A stretch of 64,000 nt of DNA from Neodontobutis hainanensis (lineage: Eukaryota; Chordata; Actinopteri; Gobiiformes; Odontobutidae), in NCBI GenBank assembly GCA_024349245.1, contig JALDNG010000079.1, forward strand, positions 836,501 through 900,500. The letters run 5' to 3'. The notes under the pieces are model-generated. The model was not told the origin of the DNA. It ran no database searches and saw only the letters and a list, made by a program, of their open reading frames with translations. Both the position numbers and the translations under genes were made by a program. Below, one piece after another: positions 25,593 through 39,070 of the stretch. The number at the start of each line of letters is the position of its first letter. The stretch's first letter is position 1.

Positions 25593-28500
25593 CTGATGCT
25601 GAGCTTCTTTCGTTTTTGTGCAATATTTTTGCTGTTCTGCCAAATATTTCCATTCCAAGATTTTTGGGGTTTGGATGGTGGAGTGGATTTAAAAAGATAT
25701 TAGTCAAAAAAATCAGCTCCATCTTGGATCATTTAGTAAACCACATCAGAATCGTGCAACTCAACCACAAAGTGCTTACATGCTTTGTTACTTTTCAATA
25801 CCCGTCTAAAAACTATACGTGTGAAAAGTTTTCATTTGGCCCAAGATGTCTGTGAAAATCGTCCTCTTAATGATGCTTTTTCTCTGGTTTTGTCCATCTC
25901 TGTCTTTATCTGCGTCCCTCCCTGAAGGGGGTCAAGTGTTCAGGTTAATTGCAACCCCAAATGGAGCCCCTTCAAAAAGAGACCATTCTTAATGCCTTAT
26001 ATTCTCTTCACTCTCCCCATCATCAGTTCTTTATTGTTTTAAAGCCGGCCTTCGGGGAATACAGCAAACCGCTTTAAGCTTGTCGTCTTGTTGGAAAAGT
26101 ACTCATGGGTTGTTAAGCTCTAGTACGTAATAGGTCTTGCAGCTATGGTGTGTAGGAACCATATATTGCTAGACTGTGCATGAACTTGGGATTGAAGTCC
26201 TATTGCAAGACGTTGGCGACGTAACCACAAACAAAAGCTCATTCTTTCCCTCCTTTTATGCGTCCGTGTCTCGTTTTTTCCCACTCATCTGTCATTCCCG
26301 CCGCGCTGCCAAAAGACAGCCAGGAGGTAGGGAATAGGAGCGGGGTAATAACAGGGAGCGAAAGAAGATGAGGGACGGAAGGATGGAAAGGAAGAGGGAC
26401 AAAGAAACGGGAAGCTTTGTGAAGTGATTGTGCAATAAAAAAGAGTTAAAGAAAATACAGAGATGTGGTTTTCAACCTGCAATGTAGACTTATGCAGAGC
26501 CGTGTGTAGTGGCTCATATTTTGTCACATGACTCTGTGAGATACTACACTGGTTATGATGGTTGGTAAATGTTTATTTATTTATTTTTTGTTAAATTCTG
26601 TTTAATTTGCTGTCGGTTATACATTTAAACTCTTTACTGCCCATCTCCTGTTTGTTTTACCCAGAAATTCAACTAAAATCTTTCATATTTTCGTTTTTTG
26701 GAACTGTTATAATCATCATATTTGTTTTTGGAAACATGATAGATACGTTGTGCATTGGATAGTGCACCATAGATCTTAAGCAATGTCAGATGATGTCTGA
26801 ACGGATCTTTAAATGCTGAAAAACATATTGTATAGCATTTATACTTGTTATTACATAGTACTATATTTCTAGACAAATATCTGGCTGTGCCGTTTTCTTT
26901 GTTTCTGTTCCTCTTGGACGGCTGCTGTTGTGCTTGAGAAAAGATTTACAGTAGATTTATTGTCGAGCCGCTCGGAGCATCTCTCCCACCCCCTTCTCCC
27001 TCCGTCGGCCGAGCATTCGTCTGTCACCCACTGCTTACTGTCACTCCACTCAGCTCTCTGTTGCTCTTTATGCACCTTTGTTTTTTACTCCATCTCTCCG
27101 CCGACTTCCCCTTCGCTCTAATTCTATTCATGAGTGCCGCACACTCCATCATTCTGTCCTCTTATATCTTTGTCTGCCCTTCATTTTCTCTACACCTTTC
27201 TCACTGTGCAAGGGAACGATGGAGGGATGGAAGAAACTCTGGAGAAGGGAGAGATGGACGGATTATGTGACGGTGATAAGCGATCGATCCCAAGGCCAAA
27301 CAGAGCCCAGAAAGGATTACCCTACCCCCACCTCCTACCTCCTAGCCCCTATCTCCTCACCTATTCTTCTACGTTCCTTCTCTTCTCACCCCTAACCTTT
27401 GTTCCCTTCAAACTGACAAGGGTTCATTAAGGATCCACTTTGTGTGTCTAAGTGCGTGCGTCTTTGTGTGTTGGCGTGTGCACACTTTTGCCTGTCTGCC
27501 TTAGTTGATAACTCATGAAGGATTGCTCCCAAAGGTGCCCCTAAAGAGCTTTTAGTGGCTTTCCATCAAATGCATACACCCAGACTGACACACATGCAGA
27601 CCTCATTAGTTTTTTTTTTTTTTTTTACAAACACAAAGCACTTTGGTGGTGATTGGATGTTTACTGTAGATTGTAGATGGAAGATATGGTTGACTGTGAG
27701 ACTAGTTGCTTGCATGGAAGCTTAGATTGTTCTGACTTATTATTGTAACTAATTATCTCTTACAAGTTTACAAACCGTTTTCCTTGTGCAATTCACTGTT
27801 GTTCCTAAACTTCCTAAAAACAAGTGATTGCCCTTTTGCCCCAAAGTGTCCCCCTTGAGTGGAAAAGGTGCCTTACATAATGTTCTCTGATGTGCTCTGC
27901 TCTTCTATACAACAGCTTCTAAACGACTGCAATGTTGTTTAAAGTACTTTTCACTCTTTCTCATGTTTTACTGAGCTGTGAACACACCGTTGAATAAAAA
28001 GAGGGCACCCTAAATATAAAAACTATAATCTGTGGCCATGGCATATTAAACGTTTAAGTCTCCATGAGATGTGTAGAGAGTTGTGCTGATGTGAGACATG
28101 TCCAGTGCCCCATCTCGGAGTAACAAAGGTAAAAGTAATAACTGTAATACATAAATGAATTAACAAAATATAAAGGTAGATAAAAATCAGATGCACTGAT
28201 GCTTTTACTCAAACAACTGTGTGTTTATATGAGTGACATCACAGTGTATTCAACCTCTTTTGTCTATGCCGCTTGCTTCTGTTGCTTTTTGTTCATCCTG
28301 CACACTGTTGCTTTTCTCTCCTCCCAATTATTCCACTGAGTGTCCACTCCTATCCCAGTCCCACCCATCCACCCACACCTCCCATCATGCCTCTGCGCTT
28401 CACAATATGCCGGCCGCAGCATATTGCCCTAACGAGGCTGTCTATTGATCAAGTGATGCTCTTTGTTCTGGACGCTTAAATGGACCTTGAGCCACTCTCG

Positions 28501-28687
28501 CCGAGCCTTTATGGGAGCAGTTATGGCTTTGGACTGATTACAATAGAAGCACTTAAAATGCTCAACGGCTGATGTTTTATGCAAGTGCACGCTCAGCTTC
28601 GAGAGTGTATGTCTGCTATATTACATCCCGGCCTAAAGCAGACATTTTTAGCACGTGCAGTAGTTTACCAGTATACTTGGTTATCCG
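25593..28687 (+). other. efna5 intron 1 portion, no gene seen
   Basis: No exon or RNA gene was found. A T run lies at 27610-27626. The C/T-rich stretch at about 27000-27400 yields several overlapping open frames that are compositional artefacts. A complex stretch at about 28500-28660 could be regulatory but has no decisive motif cluster. Confidence 0.55.
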
Positions 28688-28711
28688 TTTTTTTTTTTTT
28701 TTTTTTTTTTT
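28688..28711 (+). repeat. T-24 homopolymer
   Basis: An uninterrupted run of T is followed by ACAGG. It resembles a polypyrimidine tract plus AG, but the frames after it contain early stops and no recognisable exon. Confidence 0.9.
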
Positions 28712-31700
28712 ACAGGTTCATGTTTAGTTAAGAGGATAAAAACCCAAAATAACTCCTTTTAAAACTATCTCTTTTCCTTGTTTATTACTTTCTATAGTGC
28801 ATCCTGGGTGTGTCCTCCACTGTGCTGGTTTAATTTAAAGCCAACTAAGTGTGACCTCGAAACATGTGAAAATATTACCCACAATCCCAGTGGCCCACTC
28901 CTCTCTTTGTCCAGATTGCCCTCATCATTTGTCTAAGGTCTTTAAGATAAACAAGCTTTTACATTCTCTGCTGTTTATTAAAATTGCACCTCCGTCAAGC
29001 TATTGTAATAACCTACAATAGCTGGCGATTTGATTTGTTTCCTTGGTGTGACATTTAAAATTACATTTCAAAGTTGACATAAAACATTTACTGCAGAAAT
29101 CTAAGATCAAGCATTAAGTATACAGCTTCTAAATAACAGCTTCTGTGACTTGTTTCAAGATTTTTGTTAAAGCCAATTTAAATATTGTCAGATTTTTAGT
29201 ATTTAGTGTTTATTGGTCTTGGACTCTAATGCATTTATGTTGAAAATGGATCCTGAATGTGCTTGTGATCAGCCTCAGAAAGATGTATGAACCCTCTAAC
29301 TATGCTTTTTTCCATTAAACTGTAAAACACTCTCTAATTGCACTACTTGTTCAATGGTGTGTCAGGTTTGCTTAAATGAGATGTTGCCTGCTTTGTGTAG
29401 TTTGACAGATGCCTTTGCTATATGTCTCAGTGATTCATCCAAGTCTGTTCAAGCCCAGCAGCATGAAGCCAGGCCCTGTAACTGATATTTCACCAACCCT
29501 TGTGTTTGCCTCATACTGCATGCTGATGTGCTGAACTGCAGAGATGGTCAATTAGATAGCACCATATGATTTCCATTCAACACTTTGATAATGTCTGTTC
29601 CTTTCTCTTCCTTTGTGCTCTGCTTTATGACTTTCTCTGCCTTTCATACTTCAGAAATGAAAACTTCATTGTATTTATGTTGGATCATATCACACTATTT
29701 CTGTTCCACATCTTGATTTGTCTGACTCCCACGGTGTGTCTGCCCGATGTTTCTTTTGCCTGTAATGCAAACAAAAGGTCAGTAGTATTTTTGAGAATTC
29801 ATGTCTCATTGCTTGTTTTTCATTGGATCTAGCAGAGTTTTGTTAACTGGTGTGTAATGTTGACAGTTCATTGCACCCACAGCTGAGGTTGCAAGTGGGA
29901 TCAGTGATTCCCTTTATTTTTTGTTCCCATGGTGTAATTTAATGTTTTAGTGTTCGACCTCATTCTTGACTGATGATGCTGAAGGCACCCTACAGTGTCC
30001 TATGCATAAGGAGTAGAAACAGTTCAGAAATCCCAATCTGGATGTAATTCATTTTAAAAACATTTTAGTAAAGTAATACTCACCAACGTTTTTAATAAAA
30101 TAACACAAAAAGTGGCTACTCCACTTTTCAATTGACTTCTATTGATTTCCACCCATTTCAAAAGTGAATAAAACAGCATTCCTGAAACAAAAGGTCTGGA
30201 GAAAGGGGCTTTGTTCCTACAAAACGATTGCAAAATACAATTATAATTAGCATGTGTGGGTTTTATTGATTTGCATTGTTCTATGAAAATCTGATTAAAG
30301 ATTACCTGGTAACAAAAGTTATAGTTTTGGAAAATGCAAAAGTGTTGTTTTGTCATCTTGCAGCTTCTGTAAACTTCCAAGTCCTTATTTTAAGCTTCCA
30401 AATTAAGAACTAGGGTGTCAACATAGTGCACTAAAGGACGCCATCTATGTCAGTAGACGACATGGACCATTGACCTTTTGTCATATATTACGCCTCGGGG
30501 TGAGAACGTGTTTGGGAGCAGCTTCTAAAATGATTTGTGTTCAAATTGATCTGCAACACCTGTGGGACATTTCTGCCAGCTCTCCTAAGCCTGTTAACAC
30601 AATATGCACCCCTTCTACAACACACACATGCGCACACACATGAGCAGGGCTTCATCTGGGACATTTCACCCAAGCATCTGTGTATCTGCGTGATGAAGGG
30701 GCCCCTGCTGTGCTGTGATGGGGACATCAATACCAGACGCTTTAGGCTTTCGACACACTACCATCAGAGAGTGGAGAAAGAGCAGCAGGTGGAACGAGTG
30801 GGAAACATACACAGGCGATAACATTAGGCAGACTGATAATGGTATTTAAGTGCACATGAATTACATACATGATGCTTTTCACATTCTAGAAGAGTTTATC
30901 CTGATGTGCATGTCAAATTAGGCCAGAACTATAAAAGATAATTGTAATAAACCCTCATATCTATTATGCAGTGTGACATATGGTCCTGCTTTTAGTTTTT
31001 AAGTCATAATTAGAGCCATTTTTATGTTCCAGATTGATAGTAATCTAGTTTTACGAGCTCTTGCAGTACCAACCCACGGTGCAGTGTGAAAGTTCTGTGC
31101 TCTGTATAGAGTTGGAGAAAAAGTATTCCAGTTCAATTACTTATTACTTGTGAAGGCCAGTGAAACAACACTATGGCATATGGTACCTTTTTTAAAGCTT
31201 ATGTTTTATTAAGACTTTTTCATCTAACATTAACTCTTTTAATCCAGAGGTAATCCCAAGAAATGTAGTCATTATATTTTTGAAATGGTATCCAATTCTT
31301 TCTTTTTGTATCCTGATTACATCCTTGTATCCTGATTATCCTTGTATCCTTGTATGCGTTACTGCCTGAGCCTGGCTGTGTGTGTGTGAGCAAGAGTGTC
31401 TGACAGCCAGTTCAGGTCGGGCGATGGGATGGAGACAACTGCGTAGTAGTTCAGGGGGATGTATAGGCGCTAACTTTAGACCACACATGTCTGTAAACTT
31501 CCCCAAACCTGTCCGTGACGTGTCACCACTTGCTTCTATAAACCCCCTCTTTGTGCGTGTGGCTTTGCGAGCGCATATACTGGGGAAGGTTTGCTCTGTT
31601 TGCCCATTCCACATCGAGTGCATAAATAAACTCCACAACGCAGCCAAATCATTTGCTAGTATAACAAATCCCCCCTCTCTGTGTTGAATTTTCATTTTCT

Positions 31701-34700
31701 TTTCACAAGCTTATTGTTTCAATTTCCTGCTTGGTGAGGCAAGTTCAAAAGTTCATGAACTCACAGTTGGGAGTGTGAACAGAATGGAACTTGTGCCCAC
31801 CAAGACATGACCTACAGACCTTGTTTCAGTGCCAAAACTTTTTTCTCCATCCCCGGAGAAGACTCAACCGGGCCAATTAGTTAGAAAATAACACTGGTTG
31901 GACTTTCTATTATCAGAGCAGTGATAATGGGAAGGGATTTGTAATGTTGGCAGGAGGTTTGAGGTTTTGTATCCCTAATAGTGATGTGGATTTTTTTGGT
32001 GTTATTTAACAACCTCCCTTTCATAATATACTACAAAATGAGAAACACCCAGATACACACACCCACATATATATCAACAGGGAAACACTTTCAAGGCAGT
32101 AAGGTCATTCACATAGATGACGCTTGTTTGCGATTCTGCTGATCCTGCCTGAGGCTAACTCCCCAGGAGGCCAGAACAAAAGACATGCAGAGCAGGGTTT
32201 GACGTGACACAAAGTTAAGTTAAACCGACATAGTTCCTGCTCTGGCAAACCAGGCTTTTAAACCAAGCAGCGCTGGGATCAAAGCAAGGACAGAAACAAC
32301 TGCTTCCACAGTGCCCGGTTTGATCGCTGCATAAAGACACACGGCGCTCCTGCCATTGCTTCTGTTTTTTTTTTTTTCATTGTGTGTATTTGCACCATTT
32401 TTAAAACTTGGTTCTATTGTCATACATAGGAAATAACAGAGGTAAGTCACATAGATAAGAGTCATCTGGATTATGTTGTTGATAGTTTGTTGAACTAGAT
32501 TACTTATTAGTAGAAAAAATATTATCTGTCACACTGCCTGTCAGACATTCTTTTTCTAGAAAATCAGCTGTATAATATAAAGGCTCACATTTTTTTGCTA
32601 TCTTTTTCCGTCCTATAGAAATATTACATGAGCAGAGAGTAAGGTAGAATCTCTTTGACGACACTCACAGAAATAGTTCACTATAAGTGCAAATCTCTCA
32701 GATGCAGGTTGATGCATTAAAGAAGTAAAGCCATAAAAGTTATTTATGCTATTAAAATTCAAAACCTGAGTGGAATATAAAATATGTCTGTGTAGTTAAT
32801 GCACAGTATGTATTGTTGAACAAGGCATGTTCATTCTAAGCCTAATGAACATTTCATTGTCCAAGGAGGTTAGAAAAACATTTTATGTTTAAATCGGAGT
32901 CCTTTGAATATCTGCCAGACATACCAAAATACTCCAGCTGTATGTTTCCACCTAACAAGGTCTGTCTGCAATAAATACCAAGGCCTCCCTAATGTAAGCC
33001 ATTTATAATGAGAGCAATACAAGGCTAACTGCAATCTGGCCCTGAACTGTACAGTAAATTTAGAGGTATTGACGTGGACACGTGTCACATTCATGTACGC
33101 ATTTATATTTGTGTTCAGCTGCGTGATTGCGTTCATGCTAATGTGTATATTAGATAATGACCTTTGCAGGCCTATATAACACAGGCGTCGTCCACAATAG
33201 GACACACTACTTAGCCCCCCGCCTGAGACCTTGACAGCTTCTCCATAGGAGCCTGACCCCGAAGAGCTCGGAAAATGTTTTGTTCATACCAAGTGCACCC
33301 ACACGGCCTGTGCAAAAATACAGTTACACAGTGAGCACACAGGCACATATGTGGATTGAGTGTGAAAGCTACAGGGCCGTATAGCTAACAGGCATGAGGA
33401 ATTAGCAGACAGGCCCCATGTGTCAACCCCCCACTGACAAAACCGCTGCTGATCCCTCTGGAGTTACAGCTACCGCTTTGTCCTCTCCACCACCTTCATA
33501 TATCTCCTTTTGACACACTCATACCAGACACTTGAACACTGCACTGTGCACAATGTCGACGTTTAACTTTTTAACAATACTCATCATTATAGGAGTCTCT
33601 TGTGCTTGATTTTAGTGTTTGCCAAAGCTGTTAGTGTCAATGCACATGTAATGGAGAAGGTAGCACATGCAGGTATAGCAGTAACAGACTTCTCTTATGT
33701 AAGTGTAGAGTATAACGCACATTAGACCGCGTTCAACAGTGCCACAACAATGTGTACATACAAATGTCCAGTATGCAGACCAGCCGAATCATAATTGTGT
33801 TTTCTTAAAGATGCTGTGTTAAAACAGTTCTTTACATGGTGCAAACAGACTTCTCCATATTGGGTAACTACTCCAGTGTGGTCTTGTGCCGAGTGCGATT
33901 ATAAAAGGCCTCCATCATCTCCCTATAACCATCTGCTTTTAAAACACTCTGCCGTTTACAATCAGCAGATGCTCTGGAAATTACCTTTCCTCTGCTGCCT
34001 CATCAACCACATCTCATGTCTGCTGCTCTCCCTCTGCTCCAATAATACAGGCACAACGAGGGGCCTGCTACATTCTGATTGGTCCAAAAAGTTCAGATTG
34101 AATTTGGAAGTTATCGGAGTGCTGAGAAGACAGGCTTTGGCTCGTCTTTAACGCAATTGTGATCTATGATAAGGGTCCACTGTTAACATCAAAGGCTTTA
34201 TTAGCTATTTATAAACCCTAGTTAAGGAAGTAAATTAGTTTTAGATCATTAGCCGATATGTGTTATAGTCAGCAGTGGACAAATAGTCTTCTCTAACATA
34301 AAGTCGGAATGGGCTTGTGTTGCTTATGATGTCTGCAGACTTAAAGAGCCAGAAGACATTACAATGGTTTTTGAAAAAATCAGATTGTAAAGGTCACAAA
34401 GTAAAATAAAAGGTTATGTGGAAATAAAATACACAATTCAAAAGCTTAGCTGTCATGTGGACCATTGAGGGGGGCATTTAGTTGCATCATTCGAAATTTT
34501 GGCAATTAAAATAGTGATATTTGCTGAATATATTAAACTTATCCATATTATACTTTTGGTTAAAACTGTGCTTCTTCACTTGTCCATGCTTCAAATCCTA
34601 AACTGTCTAGACTGTGCGCATTAAGGGAATCCTAGAGTATGCTAAATGATTTCACTTTAATAAAGGAAAAATAAACCAAAAATCCTTCATGTCTTTGATC

Positions 34701-37200
34701 TACACAAAGAGACTAAATGAAGCTTTTGAAAATAAATGTAGGCGCCTTGAGATCAGAGTCTGGTCCACTCTAATGTAAGCTGTTGGATAACATTACGTCT
34801 ATTATTGCCCGAAGACAGTAATTAGCACTAAATGAGTGGCTGATGTATGATCTCGTTATGTGAACAAGCTCAATTCATTAAATAGTCGTATTTTAAGTGT
34901 GTGAGAAAAAAATATAATGGTGCTAACTGCCGTAAACTCATGAGCTTTGAGCAAACGTTTCTGTGTTGGATACAAGCGAGCTTTGTCATAGTTTCAACTC
35001 AGTGAGCTGAGTTACTAAAGGCTTATAAAACATAGCAATATATTAATAAAATGCACTTGTTTGCATCGGTATAATAGTGTAGTTTCATTCACAGTGATCA
35101 ATACGTCTTATAATTTGTATTGAGGCATCTCAGAAGACTCTTTATACACATAAAAATAAGCAGCCTTGATACATTGTTTTCTTCTTTCTGTTAAAGAAGG
35201 AAGCATTTTCTTGATCTCTAAAGAATCTGTAGTGTCAACTGATGCTGTTGGTGCCCTTTAGCTTGTTTAGCATATTAACATGCATAATGTTGAGTTGTAT
35301 GGGTCCAATAGTCTCCAGTCTGAAAGCTTGATCTGTGTTCCAAGGACGTCCCATTGAGACTGGAGTTTATGTTCTAAGAAAAAAAAATGGCTTAATGGTT
35401 AAGTTTAGAGTGGTTATTGGTTACTTACTATTAATGTTATTTTTTTAAGTGTCACATTTTATTCCAGCATACTGTAAGAAGTAATTGCAGTGAATCAAAA
35501 CAAAGTGTTAACTAACTAAAGAGCTTTTACCGGCTTGGAAAACTAAAGGAGAGGAGAAGTCATTACACAAGTCTTTAATCTTTTCTAATCATAACCAGGT
35601 TGTTTTCTGTCTAAACATTAGCTAAGTCACCCAGACTTCAATTTACAAAGTGTGATTGATGTGGGCTATTATCTAAACGTGACACACTTTTAGATCAATG
35701 AGGCAGATTTTTCTGTTTCTGTTGGTGTTGCAACCAAGACATCTTGTGATGCACAGAGACCAGAGTATTTGTTTTTATTAAGGGCTGGTCATAACAATTA
35801 CATTATTTTGGTATCTTATTTTTTCTGAGACTTTCATTAATAAACATGAAAGCATCTTGGAAACCTACTCCATAAGTGCTCCTTTGAGCTCAGTAGGGAA
35901 CAATAGGCTGCTGACTATTGTCTATGTTTGCATTTTTTTGACAAACTATTCTTTGTAAGATGATATTTTCCCTTGTACCTACAGCTGAGTGTTAACCACT
36001 GTAGTCACAAGTCCACAGCGATAGTAGCATCCTGTCAGTGGCTTGTGAAAAGGTTCAGTGGCCACAGTGCTACCTGCTCACATAGCGCCATGGCAACCTT
36101 GGAGGTCAGTGTGTGTTTGACCATGCGTACAGCTTTACAGTTCAGGGTGAGACACTGTGTCTAAATGTGGTAGTGTTCAACAGAGATGTCTTAACGATCC
36201 ATAGTAAAAACTCCTGCTCATCAAACGAAATGGACCAGGTGATGTTTGCTTGGCCCCTTTTCATTACTCATTTGTCCCTGTTTTCTACCCACATGTTTAC
36301 TCTTTTCCATTGATGCCCCCTCTTTCTTTCCGCTGCTTTCCAACCATCATAAAAGGCTTTCTTCTTTGTCCCTCCTCCACTCTGCATTGCTTATGCCTCT
36401 CCCACATGCCATGCTTACTTTGTCTGTACATCTCTGGCCTTTTTGCCTCTATTGATCTGCTCATCATTGTACCACCACTACAAAGCTCTTTTTTTCTAAT
36501 GCCCCACGCCTTCGAGATTTTCTGTTTGCCTTGCTTCTTTTTTACTAAAATGGAAAAATGCGTTCCAATTACATAAATTGTATTTAACCAATAAGAACAT
36601 GTTAAGTATATATATTAAATTTTTAGAAATGGCTGTGAATGGAAAGCTAATGGAAAATGGCTGCTAATCTGTGTGTATAGATTGATAGATTTTTGCGTGT
36701 TTACTGTGAACATAACTTTTTCTTGAAGTTACATTTAGATATTTTAGATTTATCAGCAGTATTTATGTTAAAGTATTTACAAGCTGCTTTCAGTTCACAT
36801 CTTGACAAGGACAGAAAAGAATTGTATGGCAGTCTTCCTTTCAGCATTTTGAGTACCTTCGTTTTTTAATGCAGTAAGCACTAAGACACTTTTTCACATT
36901 TACCTTTTGGACGACAAATGTCATGAGCTTGTACTGAACCTTGAAGTGTTTACAAACTGCGAGTGCTATCCTGGTCTATCAGATGGTTTGGTTGTTAAAC
37001 TTTAAGCATCAATAGTTGCACACATTGGTGTTACCCACAAAGTTCAGACTGTAGTGCATTTAATTGACTAAACGGAGTTGCAAGGTTGTAGAAGTGCTTT
37101 ATGTATAGGACATTATAAATAAAAGTCTTAAACCGTGAATTTACGAAGCATGAAGTTGTCACCATGACAAAAGGTCACAAAGTAAGGTGAAAAATGCAAA
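28712..37200 (+). other. efna5 intron 1 portion, no gene seen
   Basis: No exon or RNA gene was found. At 31305-31356 a short imperfect tandem repeat alternates GTATCCTGATTA and ATCCTTGTATCC words. The stretch 33795-34151 is open for 118 codons on the plus strand, but the product matches no family I know and lacks splice context. CT-rich sequence at 36246-36540 gives further spurious frames. Confidence 0.55.
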
Positions 37201-37276
37201 AAGGCAGCACGGCGGTAGTGTGGTTTGCAATGTTCCTTCACACAAGAAGATCCTGAGTCTGACTCCTGGGCTGGGT
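37201..37276 (+). mobile_element. tRNA-like head of a second SINE family (fragment)
   Basis: GGCAGCACGGCGGTAGTGTG begins a degraded version of a head common in fish genomes, ending with AAGAAGATCCTGAGTCTGACTCC and CTGGGCTGGGT. Box B is recognisable around 37254-37265. No body or tail follows. It lies about 70 bp from an antisense SINE of a different family. Identification is from memory of the motif and the fragment is short. Confidence 0.6.
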
Positions 37277-37344
37277 ATAATTTATTTGTAGAACATATTG
37301 CAAGAAAACTTGTGAATTTAGGTGTATTGCCAATGGCATGGATT

Positions 37345-37573
37345 TTATATTGTACAGTGCTTTTCCACCTACTAGGCACTAAAAGCGCTTTACATTAAGC
37401 TTCCATTCACCCACACGTTCATACACCAGTGTCAACAGTTGGAGCGTCACTGGAGGCAAGGTGGGTTGAGTGTCTTGCCCAAGGACACAACAACAGTATG
37501 AGCTGGGGAGAGCGGTTATGGGTCGTCTGATAACATTCTGGGTATGGGACGATCGCTCTACCACTGAGCCCCA
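37345..37573 (-). mobile_element. tRNA-derived SINE, V-SINE/AFC-like, antisense diverged copy
   Basis: Read on the minus strand, the head GGGGCTCAGTGGTAGAGCG starts near 37573, with a box A like that of the 5209 copy. The core ACTGTTGTTGTGTCCTTGG and GCAAGACACTCAACCCACC then follow, then TTGCCTCCAGTGACGC. The tail has TGTAAAGCGCTTTTAGTG. Box B is disrupted by a short insertion or substitution. It runs opposite to the host gene. Confidence 0.85.
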
Positions 37574-37576
37574 ATA

Positions 37577-38665
37577 ACTGCTAAGAATCCAACAAACGAG
37601 TGTGTTCCATCACTGAACTGAAAGAAGATACAAAAGCACTTAACATAAGCAGTTTCTAATACAGTTCAAAATGTGAATGAAAGGAGTTTATTTTTTATTG
37701 TAAAACCACTGACTGACAATTTGGAGTGGATTCAGTGTAAAGTCAACCCCACTTCTGCCTTAGCTTCCTCCTTGTTTCTCAGCCCGTTACCCGTCTCCCA
37801 TCTGTTCTAACATGTCCTCGCCTCCTTTGCTTAACGAAGACACGTTAACACATCTCGGAGCTGTTTCATTGGTGACGGTTCTTTCTCGGCTGCCAAATAC
37901 CTTGTCATTGTAAAACAATGACTTATGATTAATGGCTAACACCTCTTCCCTCAAATGATGTATGGCTATTAATTGACACTAACTGCTCATGTGTATAAAG
38001 TTGCATAAAATCTATGCACAGCGGTAAACATGTCAAAGGGATTGAAGTGAGTTTGGGGCAGTAATGACTCAGGAGAATGGCCCCAGGCTCTGACAGGATG
38101 TTGGGGGATGTGTCATTTTTCCTCTGGATCCCATGGTGACGAGCGCCGACATAAAGAAACCCTTTTACACACCAGAGAGATATACGCACACTCATCGGAT
38201 CACATATAGCCGACACAGATCAGTGTTATACACCAATAAAGATGGTTGTTTGGCAGAGTAGATGAGCTCACAGGAAGTAACAGCCTGTGATTTTTGTGTC
38301 TTCGTTGTTTTGAAGCTGAGTTGAAGCATGCTGATGCAGACTACATCAAACACTCGCTGGAGCCTTACACCGAGTCGTTTCACTCAGCACCGAGAGGAGA
38401 ACAAGAACTTGTCTGTCGCTGCTCTTAATTCATTGTCTCCCTGGGGCAAAATGAGCGCTGACAGACATAAATTGCAGAAATGAATATCATAAGATCAGAC
38501 TGAAGGCTTGTAGGTTGAGAAAGAACAGAGAGTTTAGGTACTTTTACAGTGATTTCATTTGTAGTTATTGGTTTATCAATATGTGGATCTCTCTCAGAGT
38601 TATGTACACACTATGTCGAAATTCATCAAGTTATACGTTTTAAAACAAAACAGAATCAGTCTGAA
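37577..38665 (+). other. efna5 intron 1 portion, nothing recognised
   Basis: No exon, RNA gene or repeat end was recognised. The sequence around 37740-38400 is complex and unique-looking. Confidence 0.55.
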
Positions 38666-39070
38666 CTAAAGGTGCACTGTCATTTTGATGGAATATAGTA
38701 GTAGTAGCAATCCAGCACCTCACACCACTCCCTTCTACAGCCTGAGTAGCTATGGTAGTTTCAGTTGAATCCAGTAATGACTAAAGTGCATGCATTTTTG
38801 GTGGTATCTAAGGGTGACAATCCAAATTGCAGTGCTGCACCTATTGTTGCCTCGCAGGAACACAGTGTTGACTATGGTTAAACTTTTGTCCTCAACCCTC
38901 ATGGATCATTGTGTATTCCAAAATAAATCTTAATGCATTTCTCCTCAAGCAGTGCTCAGTTTGTCCACTAGGCAGAGTAGGAAGCGTTACAGCAATTATA
39001 CTCTATTGTAAATATAGTTTGCCTGAGGTGTCCCATTCTGTATGTATTGTATTATACACAGCACCTTTAA
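38666..39070. mobile_element. probable piggyBac-like MITE, diverged
   Basis: The element would span 38670-39066. Its left end AGGTGCACTGT and the reverse complement of its right end, AGGTGCTGTGT, agree at 9 of 11 positions. The right end abuts TTAA at 39067-39070; the left flank is CTAA at 38666-38669, one change from TTAA. The interior has no transposase frame. Teleost MITEs beginning TTAAAGGTGCA are common as I recall. The short inverted repeat and the imperfect left flank limit confidence. Confidence 0.5.

Noticed and set aside
27000..27430. Overlapping open frames of about 100 codons
   Set aside because: The sequence is strongly pyrimidine-rich, which removes stop codons in several frames at once.
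28688..28760. Exon after the T-24 run and ACAG
   Set aside because: Polypyrimidine plus AG mimics an acceptor, but stop codons follow quickly and no donor or protein similarity is evident.
33795..34151. 118-codon plus-strand open frame
   Set aside because: No recognisable domain, no splice signals in suitable positions and no codon pattern like the ephrin exon. Treated as chance.
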